Shown: positions 24,495 through 33,492 of the stretch, in pieces
Numbering within the stretch: position 1 is the stretch's first letter
Layout: each line of letters starts with the position of its first letter
Assembly: GCF_005047595.1 (NCBI RefSeq)
Contig: NZ_SUPL01000009.1
Coordinates: 1 to 64,000 of the forward strand
Direction: 5' to 3'
DNA length: 64,000 bases
Origin: Pontimicrobium aquaticum
GTDB taxonomy: Bacteria; Bacteroidota; Bacteroidia; Flavobacteriales; Flavobacteriaceae
The notes under the pieces: model-generated
The model's input: only the letters and a program-made list of their open reading frames with translations
Told to the model about the DNA's origin: nothing
The model's database searches: none
Translations under genes and position numbers: made by a program

Positions 24495-25235
24495 GTGGAT
24501 ATAAAAAATCAAATACATATAGACCAACTCCCTCAGCACATTGCTATTATTATGGATGGTAATGGTCGTTGGGCAAAACAAAAAGGAAAACTACGTGTAT
24601 TTGGACATGAAAAAGGCAGTAAAGCAGTTAAACGCGTTGTAGAAGGCTGTGCCGAACTTGGTGTTAAAAATTTAACACTATATGCTTTTTCTACTGAAAA
24701 TTGGAACAGACCAAGATTAGAGGTTCAAACACTTATGAAGCTTTTAATTTCTTCTTTAAAAAAAGAGATAAAAACACTTCAAAAAAACAACATTAAACTT
24801 AATGCCATTGGCAATCTAAAAGCCTTACCAAATAAGGTATATACTGAGTTAATGGATGTTATAGAGCTAACAAAATCTAACAATCACTTAACTTTAACAT
24901 TAGCATTAAGTTATGGCTCAAGAGATGAGTTAATAAATACCATCAAAGAAATAAGCATTAAAGTTAAAAATAATATAATTTCGCCAGAAAAAATTGATGA
25001 ATCGGTAATAAATGAGCATCTTTACACGCAAAATTTGCCAGACGTCGATTTATTGATTAGAACAAGTGGCGAACAACGTATAAGTAATTTCCTTTTATGG
25101 CAAATTGCTTATGCCGAACTATATTTTACTAATGTATATTGGCCAGACTTTACAAAACAACATTTGTATGAGGCCATTATAAATTATCAAAAAAGAGAAA
25201 GACGATTTGGAAAAACGAGTGAACAACTTAGTTAA
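24495..25235 (+). CDS. uppS: Isoprenyl transferase (undecaprenyl diphosphate synthase), GTG start
   Basis: UppS makes undecaprenyl diphosphate, the lipid carrier for peptidoglycan. The 246-residue product has IAIIMDGNGRWAKQKGK with the catalytic Asp, the FGHEKGSKAVKRVVEGC stretch, LYAFSTENWNRP, and the substrate motif DLLIRTSGEQRISNFLLWQ. I chose the GTG at 24495, one base after the DUF6089 stop, because it puts DIKNQIHIDQLPQHIAII at the N-terminus; a TTG at 24462 would extend it by 11 residues inside the preceding gene. No ATG exists before the MDGNGRWA motif. It overlaps or nearly abuts bamA. Confidence 0.93.
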   Translation: MDIKNQIHIDQLPQHIAIIMDGNGRWAKQKGKLRVFGHEKGSKAVKRVVEGCAELGVKNLTLYAFSTENWNRPRLEVQTLMKLLISSLKKEIKTLQKNNIKLNAIGNLKALPNKVYTELMDVIELTKSNNHLTLTLALSYGSRDELINTIKEISIKVKNNIISPEKIDESVINEHLYTQNLPDVDLLIRTSGEQRISNFLLWQIAYAELYFTNVYWPDFTKQHLYEAIINYQKRERRFGKTSEQLS

Positions 25236-27831
25236 TATTAAACTATTGAGAACACATATTACTAGACTATTATTTATTGCTTTTATACTAAGTAGTGTGT
25301 CTATAACCGCACAGATAGGCAATACTCAAAACTCTAAAACCTATACTATAGGAGACATAATTGTAACAGGAAGCACTAGCTTTGGAGCCGAAACAGTTAT
25401 AACCTATTCTGGGTTACGAAAAGGACAAGAAATTACGGTACCTAGAACATCGCAATCTAAAATTGCTGAAGCTGTAAAAAAACTTTGGAATTCGGATCTT
25501 TTCAGTAGCATCAATATCTATATAAGCAGTATAGAAGGCAATGTAGCCAATTTAGAAATTCATTTACAAGATCTCCCAGAACTAAAGGATGTTAAAATTG
25601 AAGGTGTTAAAAAATCGAAGTTCGATGACATCATAAAAGACAACAAACTTAGCCCTGGAGTTAAAGTAACCGAGAACCTAATAAAGACTACCGAAAATTA
25701 CTTGGAGAGCACTTACCAGAAAAAAGGGTTCCTAAAAGCAAATGTCACCATTACAACCTCCGAAGTAACAGATTCTATTGATAAGCAACGCGTAAACATG
25801 AAGCTTAATATAGATAAAGGAAATAAAGTAAAAGTGAAAGACATAGTGTTTAATGGCAGAGAAAAACTCAAGGCTAAAAAGCTAAAAAAAGCCATGAAAA
25901 ACACTAAGAAGAAAAATCCTATTAGAATATTTAAACGTTCAAAATATATTGAAGCAGACTTTAATGAGGATTTAGTAAGCATTATTGACACATATAAAGA
26001 GAACGGTTACAGAGATGCTCGTATCATTTCAGACTCTTTAATATACAACCCAGACAATACAGTTTCTTTAGTTATTAATTTAGAAGAAGGTGAAAAATAC
26101 ACCTATGGAGATATTAAATTTTTAGGAAACACTGTATATACAGATGAATTATTAAATAGAATTCTTAGAATAAACAAGGGTGATACTTACAATGGTGTAG
26201 AACTTAAAAAGCGTATTCAAGACGAAACTAAACCTGATGGCGATGATATAGCAAATCTGTATCAAAATAGCGGTTATTTATTCTCAAGCATTACACCTGT
26301 TGAAACGAGTGCCGATGGAAATGTGATTGACATGGAAATTAGAATTATTGAAGGGAAACCTGCTTATTTTAATAAAATATCGGTTGTCGGCAACGACAAA
26401 ACAAACGACCATGTTATTTACAGAGAAATCAGGACACGTCCAGGCCAAAGATATAGCAAAGCAGATGTTATTCGTACTATTCGAGAATTAGGGCAATTAG
26501 GGTTTTTTGATGCTCAACAAATTGAACCTAATTTCAAAAATGTAAATGCCAACGATGGCACTCTAGATATGGAATACTCTGTAGTAGAGCGCGGATCAAG
26601 CCAAATAGAACTACAAGGTGGTTATGGTGGTGGTGGTTTTATTGGTACTTTAGGCTTATCGTTTAATAACTTTTCTATTAAAGATATCTTTAAAAAAGAC
26701 GCCTACAAACCTATTCCAATGGGAGATGGTCAAAAACTAGCATTACGCCTTCAAGCAAGTAGATTTTACCAAACCTATAGTTTTTCATTTTCTGAACCTT
26801 GGTTTGGAGGAAAAAAACCAGTAAGTTTCTCTACATCACTATCACACACAAAGCAATTTTTATATAATCCTGCTACAAGAAATGCTGATAAAGACAGACG
26901 TTTTAACATTACAGGGCTTTCTGTTGGATTAGCAAAAAGATTATCGGTTCCAGATGATTACTTTGTATTATCTCAAGCCATTAGTTTTCAGCATTACGAC
27001 TTAAAAAATTATAACACAGGTTTATTCACCTTTGGTAATGGGTCTTCAAACAATTTAGCATATACCATTGGCCTAAGTAGAAATAATACCAATGTAGATC
27101 CTATATATCCAACAGGCGGTTCAAATTTTAGTGTGACTGCAAAACTATCATTACCTTACTCGGTCTTTAATAAGGTTGATTATAAAGCATTAAAAGAAGA
27201 AAGAGCAGATCAGTTAGAAATTCAAAACAATACAACACTTTCTAACTCTACTAGAAATGATGCTGCCGATAGAATTTCGGAAATAGATCAAGAACGTTTT
27301 AAATGGTTAGAATTTTACAAAGTAAAATTTAATGGCGAGTGGTATGCAAGAGTTATTGGCGACATGGTATTGAGACCTAAAGTGGAGTTTGGTTTTTTAG
27401 GTGCATATAATAACGATAGAGGAGTAATTCCTTTTGAACGCTATTTTGTTGGTGGTGATGGTATGGGAACTTATAGTTTAGATGGTAGGGAAGCTATTTC
27501 ACTACGAGGGTATCCAAACCAATCATTATCTTCGCAAGATGGTGGAACAATTTATAATAAGTTTTCTTTAGAATTAAGATACCCTATTACTTTAAAATCG
27601 CAACAAGCAAAAATTTATGCTTTAGCGTTTTTAGAAGCTGGTGCATCGTATGATAATTTTAGAGATTACAATCCATTTGCATTAAAACGTTCGGCTGGTT
27701 TTGGTATTAGATTGTTTATGCCTGCATTTGGTTTATTAGGTATTGATTTTGGTCATGGTTTCGACCCATTACCAGGACAAGCAGTGAAGCATGGATGGGA
27801 AACACACTTTATAATTGGACAACAATTTTAA
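25219..27831 (+). CDS. bamA: Outer membrane protein assembly factor BamA (non-ATG start)
   Basis: BamA folds and inserts beta-barrel proteins into the outer membrane. The product of about 870 residues has a signal peptide (RLLFIAFILSSVSITAQ), five POTRA-like repeats in the first half (for example YTIGDIIVTGSTSFGAETV and GDIKFLGNTVYTDELLNRIL), and a C-terminal barrel with the conserved SLRGYPNQSLS and final FIIGQQF. There is no ATG before the signal peptide. Candidates are TTG 25207, GTG 25219 and TTG 25246; the last lies ten bases after the uppS stop and gives the tightest signal peptide. I list the GTG as a compromise. The gene is followed by the two skp/ompH chaperone genes. Confidence 0.93.
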   Translation: MNNLVNIKLLRTHITRLLFIAFILSSVSITAQIGNTQNSKTYTIGDIIVTGSTSFGAETVITYSGLRKGQEITVPRTSQSKIAEAVKKLWNSDLFSSINIYISSIEGNVANLEIHLQDLPELKDVKIEGVKKSKFDDIIKDNKLSPGVKVTENLIKTTENYLESTYQKKGFLKANVTITTSEVTDSIDKQRVNMKLNIDKGNKVKVKDIVFNGREKLKAKKLKKAMKNTKKKNPIRIFKRSKYIEADFNEDLVSIIDTYKENGYRDARIISDSLIYNPDNTVSLVINLEEGEKYTYGDIKFLGNTVYTDELLNRILRINKGDTYNGVELKKRIQDETKPDGDDIANLYQNSGYLFSSITPVETSADGNVIDMEIRIIEGKPAYFNKISVVGNDKTNDHVIYREIRTRPGQRYSKADVIRTIRELGQLGFFDAQQIEPNFKNVNANDGTLDMEYSVVERGSSQIELQGGYGGGGFIGTLGLSFNNFSIKDIFKKDAYKPIPMGDGQKLALRLQASRFYQTYSFSFSEPWFGGKKPVSFSTSLSHTKQFLYNPATRNADKDRRFNITGLSVGLAKRLSVPDDYFVLSQAISFQHYDLKNYNTGLFTFGNGSSNNLAYTIGLSRNNTNVDPIYPTGGSNFSVTAKLSLPYSVFNKVDYKALKEERADQLEIQNNTTLSNSTRNDAADRISEIDQERFKWLEFYKVKFNGEWYARVIGDMVLRPKVEFGFLGAYNNDRGVIPFERYFVGGDGMGTYSLDGREAISLRGYPNQSLSSQDGGTIYNKFSLELRYPITLKSQQAKIYALAFLEAGASYDNFRDYNPFALKRSAGFGIRLFMPAFGLLGIDFGHGFDPLPGQAVKHGWETHFIIGQQF

Positions 27832-28013
27832 GTTTGGCACGATATTTTCTATTTACAGTGTAACTTTTACAGTTTAACGATTTAATTAGTGCGGTAAAAT
27901 TTTTCAAAATATATTTCGTTTATTTGATAAATATTAATGCTCGCACCAAATCAAAAAATTTGTCTGTTAGTGTTAAAAATTAAAACCAAAGCAATTATAA
28001 AAAGCATATACGG

Positions 28014-29171
28014 ATGAAAACAAAAGTTCTTTTTTTACTGACAATAACATCCTTTATTAGTCTATCTAGTTTTGCACAACGAAGTGTAAGAATTGGTTAT
28101 ATAGATACTGAGTATATTTTACAAAACGTCCCTGAATACCAAAGCGCTTCATCTCAATTAGAATCAAAGGTTGATAAATGGAAAAATGAGATAGAAAAAC
28201 GTTTAAGCGAAATAGATCAAAAGAAAAAACAACTCTCTTCAGAAAGTGTATTATTGACACCCGAATTAATCCAGGAACGTCAAGAAGAAATTAGCATAGA
28301 AGAAAATGAAGTTTTAGATTATCAGCAAAAGCGTTTTGGCCCAAATGGCGATTTAATGATACAACGGAAGCAATTAATGCAGCCCATTCAAGATCAAATT
28401 TTTACAGCAGTACAGGAAATTGCTAGTAATAAAAAATATGATTTTGTATTTGATAAATCAGCCGATGTAGTCATGCTTTACTCAGCCGATAGATACGATA
28501 TTAGTGACCAAGTACTACGTACTATTACCCGAACTGCAAAACGTACTCAGGTTCAAAATCGTAAAGAAAAAAGAGCTGCCGAAGCCGAAGAAATTGTACC
28601 TGAAGTTAACGAAAGTCAAGAAGCTAGAGCACAAGCATTAGCAGACAAAAAGGCGAATCGTGAAAAAGAAATTGCAGATAAGCGCGCTAAACAGCAAGCC
28701 AATCGTGACGCAAAGAAAAAAGCTCTTGAAGAAAAAAGACAAAAAATTCTTGAAGATCGTGCTAAAGCAAGACAGGAAAAGTTAGATGCTCGCAATAATA
28801 CTAGTAATGCAGAAACAAAGACAGATAATGTAAAAGAGGATACTGCAAAAAAAGTTAATGAAGAAGCTAAAACTGAAACCAAAAAAGCTGAAGAACCAAA
28901 ATTAAGTGCTGCTGAAAAAAGAAAACAAACCCTTGAAGAAAAGAAAAAGAAAATATTAGCCGATAGACAAGCTAAAATTGATGATATAAAAAAAGAAAAA
29001 GAAGCTGCTAAAAAACCAACCGATAGCACAACAAAGAAATTAAGTCCAAAAGAAGCTCGTAAAAAAGCACTTGAAGAAAAGAAAAAAAAAATATTAGCCG
29101 ACAGAAAAGCAAAATTAGAAGCCAAAAAAGTACAAGACAGTATAAAAAAGGCTAAAAACAATAACAATTAG
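28014..29171 (+). CDS. Long OmpH/Skp-like periplasmic chaperone with Lys-rich repeats
   Basis: The 385-residue protein has a signal peptide and an OmpH/Skp domain in the first about 180 residues (VRIGYIDTEYILQNVPEYQ, coiled-coil, then KKYDFVFDKSADVVMLYSADRYDIS). Skp holds unfolded outer-membrane proteins for BamA. The remaining about 200 residues are a charged coiled coil rich in Lys, Ala and Glu. It has three copies of a 19-20-residue unit (KKALEEKRQKILEDRAKAR, RKQTLEEKKKKILADRQAK, KKALEEKKKKILADRKAK), an extension absent from ordinary Skp. A run of ten A (29082-29091) lies in the last copy. The spacer of 182 bases from bamA shows no clear terminator or promoter. Confidence 0.88.
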   Translation: MKTKVLFLLTITSFISLSSFAQRSVRIGYIDTEYILQNVPEYQSASSQLESKVDKWKNEIEKRLSEIDQKKKQLSSESVLLTPELIQERQEEISIEENEVLDYQQKRFGPNGDLMIQRKQLMQPIQDQIFTAVQEIASNKKYDFVFDKSADVVMLYSADRYDISDQVLRTITRTAKRTQVQNRKEKRAAEAEEIVPEVNESQEARAQALADKKANREKEIADKRAKQQANRDAKKKALEEKRQKILEDRAKARQEKLDARNNTSNAETKTDNVKEDTAKKVNEEAKTETKKAEEPKLSAAEKRKQTLEEKKKKILADRQAKIDDIKKEKEAAKKPTDSTTKKLSPKEARKKALEEKKKKILADRKAKLEAKKVQDSIKKAKNNNN

Positions 29172-29219
29172 AACTTAGAATAATTAATAGACAACAATTT
29201 ATAACACAATTTATTTAAA

Positions 29220-29729
29220 ATGAAACACTTAAAGACCTTAGTATTAGCAATCGCACTTTTAGTTGGAAGTACCAGTTTTATGAATGCGCAAAGTAAAGTT
29301 GCTCATATTAACACGCAGGAGTTAATAGCTGCGATGCCTGAAACCAAAGCAGCACAAGCTGAATTAGAAAAATTAGGTAAAACCTATGAAGTACAAATAC
29401 AAGACATGGGTAAAGAATATGATAAGAAAGTAAAGCAGTATGATGCTGAAGCTTCAACGAAAACTCAAGAAGAAAATCAAAAAAGAGTACAAGAAGTAGC
29501 TGCTATGGAGCAAAATATCCGTCAATTTCAAGCACAAGCTCAGCAAGAAATGCAGAAAAAAGAGTTTGATTTATTAAAACCTATTACCGAAAAAGCTAAA
29601 GAAGCAATTTTAAAAGTTGCCAGAGCTCAAGGGTTTCATTATGTATTAGACTCTACACAAGGGCAAGGTGTGATTCTTGCCGATGGTAAAGACTTACTAG
29701 CAGATGTAAAGAAAGAATTAGGATTCTAA
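29220..29729 (+). CDS. OmpH/Skp-family periplasmic chaperone
   Basis: The 169-residue product has a signal peptide (about residues 1-24, ending in FMNAQS), then KVAHINTQELIAAMPETKAA, a long coiled-coil (about 45-120, rich in Gln, Glu and Lys) and the closing FHYVLDSTQGQGVILADGKD. This is the canonical size and layout of Skp, the trimeric periplasmic chaperone for outer-membrane proteins. It follows the longer paralogue by 48 bases and bamA further up. The set ends with the terminator at 29757-29785. Confidence 0.93.
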   Translation: MKHLKTLVLAIALLVGSTSFMNAQSKVAHINTQELIAAMPETKAAQAELEKLGKTYEVQIQDMGKEYDKKVKQYDAEASTKTQEENQKRVQEVAAMEQNIRQFQAQAQQEMQKKEFDLLKPITEKAKEAILKVARAQGFHYVLDSTQGQGVILADGKDLLADVKKELGF

Positions 29730-29756
29730 AAACCTTCTTAATTAAATAACAATTTT

Positions 29757-29785
29757 AAAAGCTGTCTTATATAGGCAGCTTTTTT
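29757..29785 (+). terminator. Terminator after the skp/ompH pair
   Basis: A 10-bp stem AAAAGCTGTC (29757-29766) with GGCAGCTTTT (29774-29783), one G-T pair and a seven-base loop, is followed by further T. It ends the bamA-ompH-ompH transcript. Its T-run merges into the -7 box of murI. Confidence 0.85.
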
Positions 29786-29792
29786 ATTTTTG
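29785..29792 (+). promoter_or_regulatory. -7 box of murI, fused to the preceding terminator
   Basis: TATTTTTG fits TAnnTTTG and lies eight bases before the murI ATG. No TTG is placed at the usual -33 distance because that position is inside the terminator stem. If used, it would give an almost leaderless murI message. Confidence 0.4.
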
Positions 29793-29799
29793 TAGTATT

Positions 29800-30579
29800 A
29801 TGAGTAAGCAACCTATTGGCATTTTCGATTCAGGAGTTGGTGGCACTTCCATTTGGAGGGAAATACATGCCTTATTACCATTTGAAAATACTATTTATTT
29901 AGCTGATAGCAAAAATGCACCTTATGGTCCAAAAGGAAAGAAACAGATAATAACTCTCTGCGAAAAGAATGTCGAATTCCTTCTAGAAGAAAACTGCAAA
30001 CTTATTGTTGTTGCTTGTAATACAGCAACTACCAATGCCATAAAACATATACGTGATAACTATAACATTCCTTTTATAGGTATAGAGCCTGCCATAAAAC
30101 CAGCTGCGTTACAAACAAAAACCAACGCCATTGGTATTTTAGCTACAAAAGGCACACTTTCTAGTGAGCTATTCCATAAAACCACGAACCTTTTTGGCAA
30201 CGGCATTACAATTATTGAGCAAGAAGGAGAAGGCATTGTACAGCTTATAGAAACTGGAAAATTACACTCCGAAGAAATGAAAGGGTTGCTAAACATGTAT
30301 TTAAAACCCATGATTAAAGCTAATATAGACCACTTAGTACTTGGTTGTACGCATTACCCTTACTTAATGCCAATACTTCTTGAAATACTTCCAAAACACG
30401 TTAAAATAATTGATTCTGGGGAAGCTGTGGCCAAACAAACCAAAGCTATTTTAGAAAAGCATCAATTACTTAATACTAGTAAAGTAAAAGCTAAACATCA
30501 ATTTTACACCAATGGAAACCCTAAAGTTATGACTGAGCTTTTAGATAGCAACTATAATGTTGAGTATTTGGAGTTTTAA
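29800..30579 (+). CDS. murI: Glutamate racemase
   Basis: MurI makes D-glutamate for peptidoglycan. The 259-residue protein has IGIFDSGVGGTSIWREI, LADSKNAPYGPKGKKQI, the first catalytic cysteine in VVACNTATTNA, and the second in LVLGCTHYPYL. All are as in active racemases. It starts at an ATG just after the terminator of the skp/ompH genes and finishes one base before the end of the convergent hexapeptide-repeat gene. Confidence 0.96.
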   Translation: MSKQPIGIFDSGVGGTSIWREIHALLPFENTIYLADSKNAPYGPKGKKQIITLCEKNVEFLLEENCKLIVVACNTATTNAIKHIRDNYNIPFIGIEPAIKPAALQTKTNAIGILATKGTLSSELFHKTTNLFGNGITIIEQEGEGIVQLIETGKLHSEEMKGLLNMYLKPMIKANIDHLVLGCTHYPYLMPILLEILPKHVKIIDSGEAVAKQTKAILEKHQLLNTSKVKAKHQFYTNGNPKVMTELLDSNYNVEYLEF

Positions 30580-30580
30580 A

Positions 30581-31096
30581 CTACTCCTTAAACCAACTAG
30601 AGTATTTCACATAATTATCAGCAATTCTGTTAATCTCTCCTGAAATAAGTTCTTTGCTAATATCTTTTACTTTTTTAGCAGGAATACCTGCATAAATACT
30701 ACCAGCTTCCACTCTAGTGTTTTTTGTTACCACTGCTCCTGCAGCAATAATACTGTTACTTTCCACTACACAGTCGTCCATGACGATGCTTCCCATGCCA
30801 ATAAGTACATTATCTTTGATGGTACAACCATGTACTATAGCATTATGACCAATACTTACATTGTTGCCTATGTTTGTTGGCGAGGTTTTATACGTTGCGT
30901 GAATCACTGCGCCATCTTGCACATTGACTTTGTTTCCCATTTTAATGTAATGTACATCACCACGAATTACGGCATTAAACCAAATACTACATTGGTTTCC
31001 CATGGTAACTTCTCCTACAATGGTTGCGTTTTCTGCAACATAACAATTTTTAGGTATTTGAGGTGATTTTCCGTTTACTGGTTTTACGATTGACAT
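30581..31096 (-). CDS. Gamma-carbonic-anhydrase-like hexapeptide-repeat protein
   Basis: The 171-residue protein folds as a left-handed beta-helix of hexapeptide repeats (NATIVGEVTMGNQCSIWFN, INVQDGAVIHATY-like turns, VSIGHNAIVHGCTIKDNVLI). Histidines in RGDVHYIKMG and IGHNAIVHGC are positioned like the zinc ligands of gamma-class carbonic anhydrases (YrdA/PaaY). Carbonic anhydrase activity is possible but unproved for most such proteins. The ATG at 31096 gives MSIVKPVNGKSPQIP; an upstream GTG nine codons earlier is less likely. The 198-base gap to the PorP-like gene holds nothing recognisable. Confidence 0.88.
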   Translation of the reverse strand: MSIVKPVNGKSPQIPKNCYVAENATIVGEVTMGNQCSIWFNAVIRGDVHYIKMGNKVNVQDGAVIHATYKTSPTNIGNNVSIGHNAIVHGCTIKDNVLIGMGSIVMDDCVVESNSIIAAGAVVTKNTRVEAGSIYAGIPAKKVKDISKELISGEINRIADNYVKYSSWFKE

Positions 31097-31294
31097 TTCA
31101 ATTCCTTTGAAGAAAGGAATCACATTATTTTTGTTGAGAATTCCTTTAAGTTATTACTATTTCTTTTCTTGAGATTTCTGCTTTTCCTTTTTACTTATCA
31201 ATAACTTTGTTAACGTTTACTAAGTATCTTGTAAACCCCAAATCTGTTAATGCTTATTCGAAATATTTAAGTGTTTCGTTAGAAAAAAGTTTGG

Positions 31295-32305
31295 TTATAA
31301 ATTTATAGCAGGACAGTTACATTCATATTTTTCTCGTCGGCATCCAAAGTTAATACCTAGGGTAATTTGATGAAACCCTCCATTGTTAAAAACTACTGAA
31401 TTGGCTTGATACGAATAAGTATAAGCAAACACAAAGTTTTTATAGTTGATACCTACTAGTGGTGTAAAATATTGTAGTTTTTGACTACTTACACCAGTGC
31501 CATTTAAATATTCAGCACCATCTAAACTGGTTCTGTATGATATTCCTGCCCAAAGCTTACCAAACTCCATTTCTTTGTAAGCTTTCATATTTAAATCTAT
31601 TAAAGACTCCTTGGTTGCATCACGATGCATAAACATAATTGAAGGTTCGTAACTCCATTCACTACCTAATCTGCTAAACACATTCCCAGCAGAAAATAAA
31701 TACGTTCTTAAATTATTATAGCTTAATCCTTGTTCGTTAAAATTAATACCATCGTTTGCTAAAACATTCTTTACGGTGGCGTGTGCATAAAAATCTAAAA
31801 AATGGTATGAAAATCCAAAATCAATATTAAAATTCGTAGCACTTTGTTCTATTCCAGAGATAATTGGATCAAAACCATCTGCTAAAAAAGAAGTTTCATC
31901 TAATTTATACTGAATCATTCCTGCGCTCAATCCAAACGATAACATATTCAAATCAATTGGATTCCTAGAAAACATTAAATGATGTGCATAAGTTAAATAA
32001 GCTCCAGTTTGCGAGTGATATCCATTTTTGTCGTTAAAAGCAATGGCGCCATATGCCGAAGGCGTTTCACCAAATCTACCATTAACACTCAATGTTTGTA
32101 AGCTTGGTGCATTAGATTGCCCAAGCCATTGTTGGCGACCAGTAAGTCTTACTTTATTACAATTGGCAACACCAGCCATGGATGGATGGATTAAATAATA
32201 GTTATCTGTTAAGTAATCAGAATATATTGGCAACCCTTCTTGCGCGTTCGAAAACTGCAACATCCCAAGCGTTATGAGGCATAAAAAAAGTCTTTTCAAT
32301 TTCAT
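31295..32305 (-). CDS. PorP/SprF-family type IX secretion membrane protein
   Basis: The 336-residue protein has a signal peptide (MKLKRLFLCLITLGMLQFSNAQ) and begins the mature part LPIYSDYLTDNYYLIHPSMAG, the PorP/SprF family signature. It goes on with beta-barrel segments (GAYLTYAHHL, INFDFGFSYHFLDFYAHATV). SprF-like proteins are outer-membrane barrels that attach particular type-B substrates to the cell surface. Usually the gene stands next to the large substrate it serves, but here no such gene adjoins. A -7-like TATATTTG on the minus strand (32399-32392) lies upstream with no clear -33 box. Confidence 0.88.
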   Translation of the reverse strand: MKLKRLFLCLITLGMLQFSNAQEGLPIYSDYLTDNYYLIHPSMAGVANCNKVRLTGRQQWLGQSNAPSLQTLSVNGRFGETPSAYGAIAFNDKNGYHSQTGAYLTYAHHLMFSRNPIDLNMLSFGLSAGMIQYKLDETSFLADGFDPIISGIEQSATNFNIDFGFSYHFLDFYAHATVKNVLANDGINFNEQGLSYNNLRTYLFSAGNVFSRLGSEWSYEPSIMFMHRDATKESLIDLNMKAYKEMEFGKLWAGISYRTSLDGAEYLNGTGVSSQKLQYFTPLVGINYKNFVFAYTYSYQANSVVFNNGGFHQITLGINFGCRREKYECNCPAINL

Positions 32306-32423
32306 ATAATTTTATTTCAAGGCAATTAGGGCAATATCGTTTACCTTATTTATTAATTTAGAACGAATACTAAATTTAGGTTAATGATTCTCAAATATAT
32401 ATATAACTCGACATTTCTTTTAT

Positions 32424-32431
32424 TATTTTTG
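32424..32431 (+). promoter_or_regulatory. -7 box of the nfu gene
   Basis: TATTTTTG fits TAnnTTTG and lies 16 bases before the ATG at 32448. No TTG was found at the expected -33 position, so it is only partly supported. Confidence 0.35.
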
Positions 32432-32447
32432 CAAAAAAATAACTGTA

Positions 32448-33350
32448 ATGAAAAAAATTGAGGTTTCAATTCAAGAAACAAACAATCCAACCATATTAAA
32501 ATTTGAAACAAATTCGTTCTTAACTCAGTATGAAAGTTTTGAGTATAACAACATTGATGAAGCTAAAAATTCACCACTTGCACAACAGCTGTTTTATTTA
32601 CCTTTTGTAAAAAAAGTCTATATCTCAGGGAATTTTATAGCTATAGAACGTTTTAATATTGTAGAATGGAGCGATGTAAAGGAAGAAGTAAAAGAGCAAA
32701 TAGAAGCTTATATAAATAATGGAGGTGTTGTTGTTACTTCAACAGAAAAAAATAAGAAAGCAGCAGTAACTGTTTATGCCGAAAGCACACCAAATCCTTC
32801 AGTATTAAAATTTGTTGCTAATAAAAATTTAGCACCTTTCATGCTTGAATTCACTTCTATTGACGAAGCTAAATCTTCTCCTTTCGCTACAGAGTTATTT
32901 CATTTTCCTTTTGTAAAAAGTGTTTTTATAGACAAAAACTACGTGTCTATTACTAAATATGATGTTGCTGAATGGAATGATATCACAATGGAACTTAGAG
33001 AATTTATTAGAGCTTACATAGAAAACGGAAAAGTAATAGTGACTGACGACGCTCCTGAAATGAGCCAAAATACCGAAGTAGCAAAAGAAGAACAATTTGA
33101 AACATTAGATGATGTCTCAAAAGAAATTGTAAATATCTTAGAAGAATATGTAAAGCCAGCTGTAGCAAGTGATGGTGGTAATATTCAATTTAAATCTTAC
33201 GACTCACAAACTAAAAAGGTTAAGGTTATTTTACAAGGTGCTTGTAGTGGCTGCCCTTCTTCTACTTTTACTTTAAAAAACGGCATAGAAAATATGCTTA
33301 AAGAAATGTTACAAGGCAAGGTTGAAACTGTCGAAGCTATAAATGGTTAA
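32448..33350 (+). CDS. Nfu-type iron-sulfur scaffold with two N-terminal domains
   Basis: The 300-residue protein carries the NifU C-terminal domain (about 225-300) with the cluster-binding CxxC in GACSGCPSSTFTLKNG, which carries Fe-S clusters to target proteins. Before it are two copies of the Nfu N-terminal domain: residues about 10-95 (NPTILKFETNSFL and LPFVKKVYISGNFIAIER) and about 110-200 (NPSVLKFVANKNL and FPFVKSVFIDKNYVSITK). Duplicate Nfu_N domains are unusual compared with the single copy of many homologues. It is flanked by its own -7 box and a terminator, so it is transcribed alone. Confidence 0.92.
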   Translation: MKKIEVSIQETNNPTILKFETNSFLTQYESFEYNNIDEAKNSPLAQQLFYLPFVKKVYISGNFIAIERFNIVEWSDVKEEVKEQIEAYINNGGVVVTSTEKNKKAAVTVYAESTPNPSVLKFVANKNLAPFMLEFTSIDEAKSSPFATELFHFPFVKSVFIDKNYVSITKYDVAEWNDITMELREFIRAYIENGKVIVTDDAPEMSQNTEVAKEEQFETLDDVSKEIVNILEEYVKPAVASDGGNIQFKSYDSQTKKVKVILQGACSGCPSSTFTLKNGIENMLKEMLQGKVETVEAING

Positions 33351-33372
33351 ATAAATCATCTTAATACATTAT

Positions 33373-33400
33373 AAAGCGTTTCTTTTGAAACGCTTTTTTT
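33373..33400 (+). terminator. Terminator after nfu
   Basis: A 10-bp perfect stem AAAGCGTTTC (33373-33382) with GAAACGCTTT (33387-33396) and a TTTT loop is followed by more T. It ends the nfu transcript. Confidence 0.9.
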
Positions 33401-33492
33401 ATACCCTTTTTTGTAAATTTGGAATAAATACATTTGATTGTTTCTATCATTAACTTCTTAAAATTTTCAAATAGTACCATTAAAACAAAAGC

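Noticed and set aside
28616-29167. 183-codon open frame on the minus strand opposite the skp/ompH gene
   Set aside because: It mirrors the low-complexity Lys/Glu/Ala coding region, giving a Phe/Ser/Leu-rich product with no recognisable domain. It is a by-product of codon bias.
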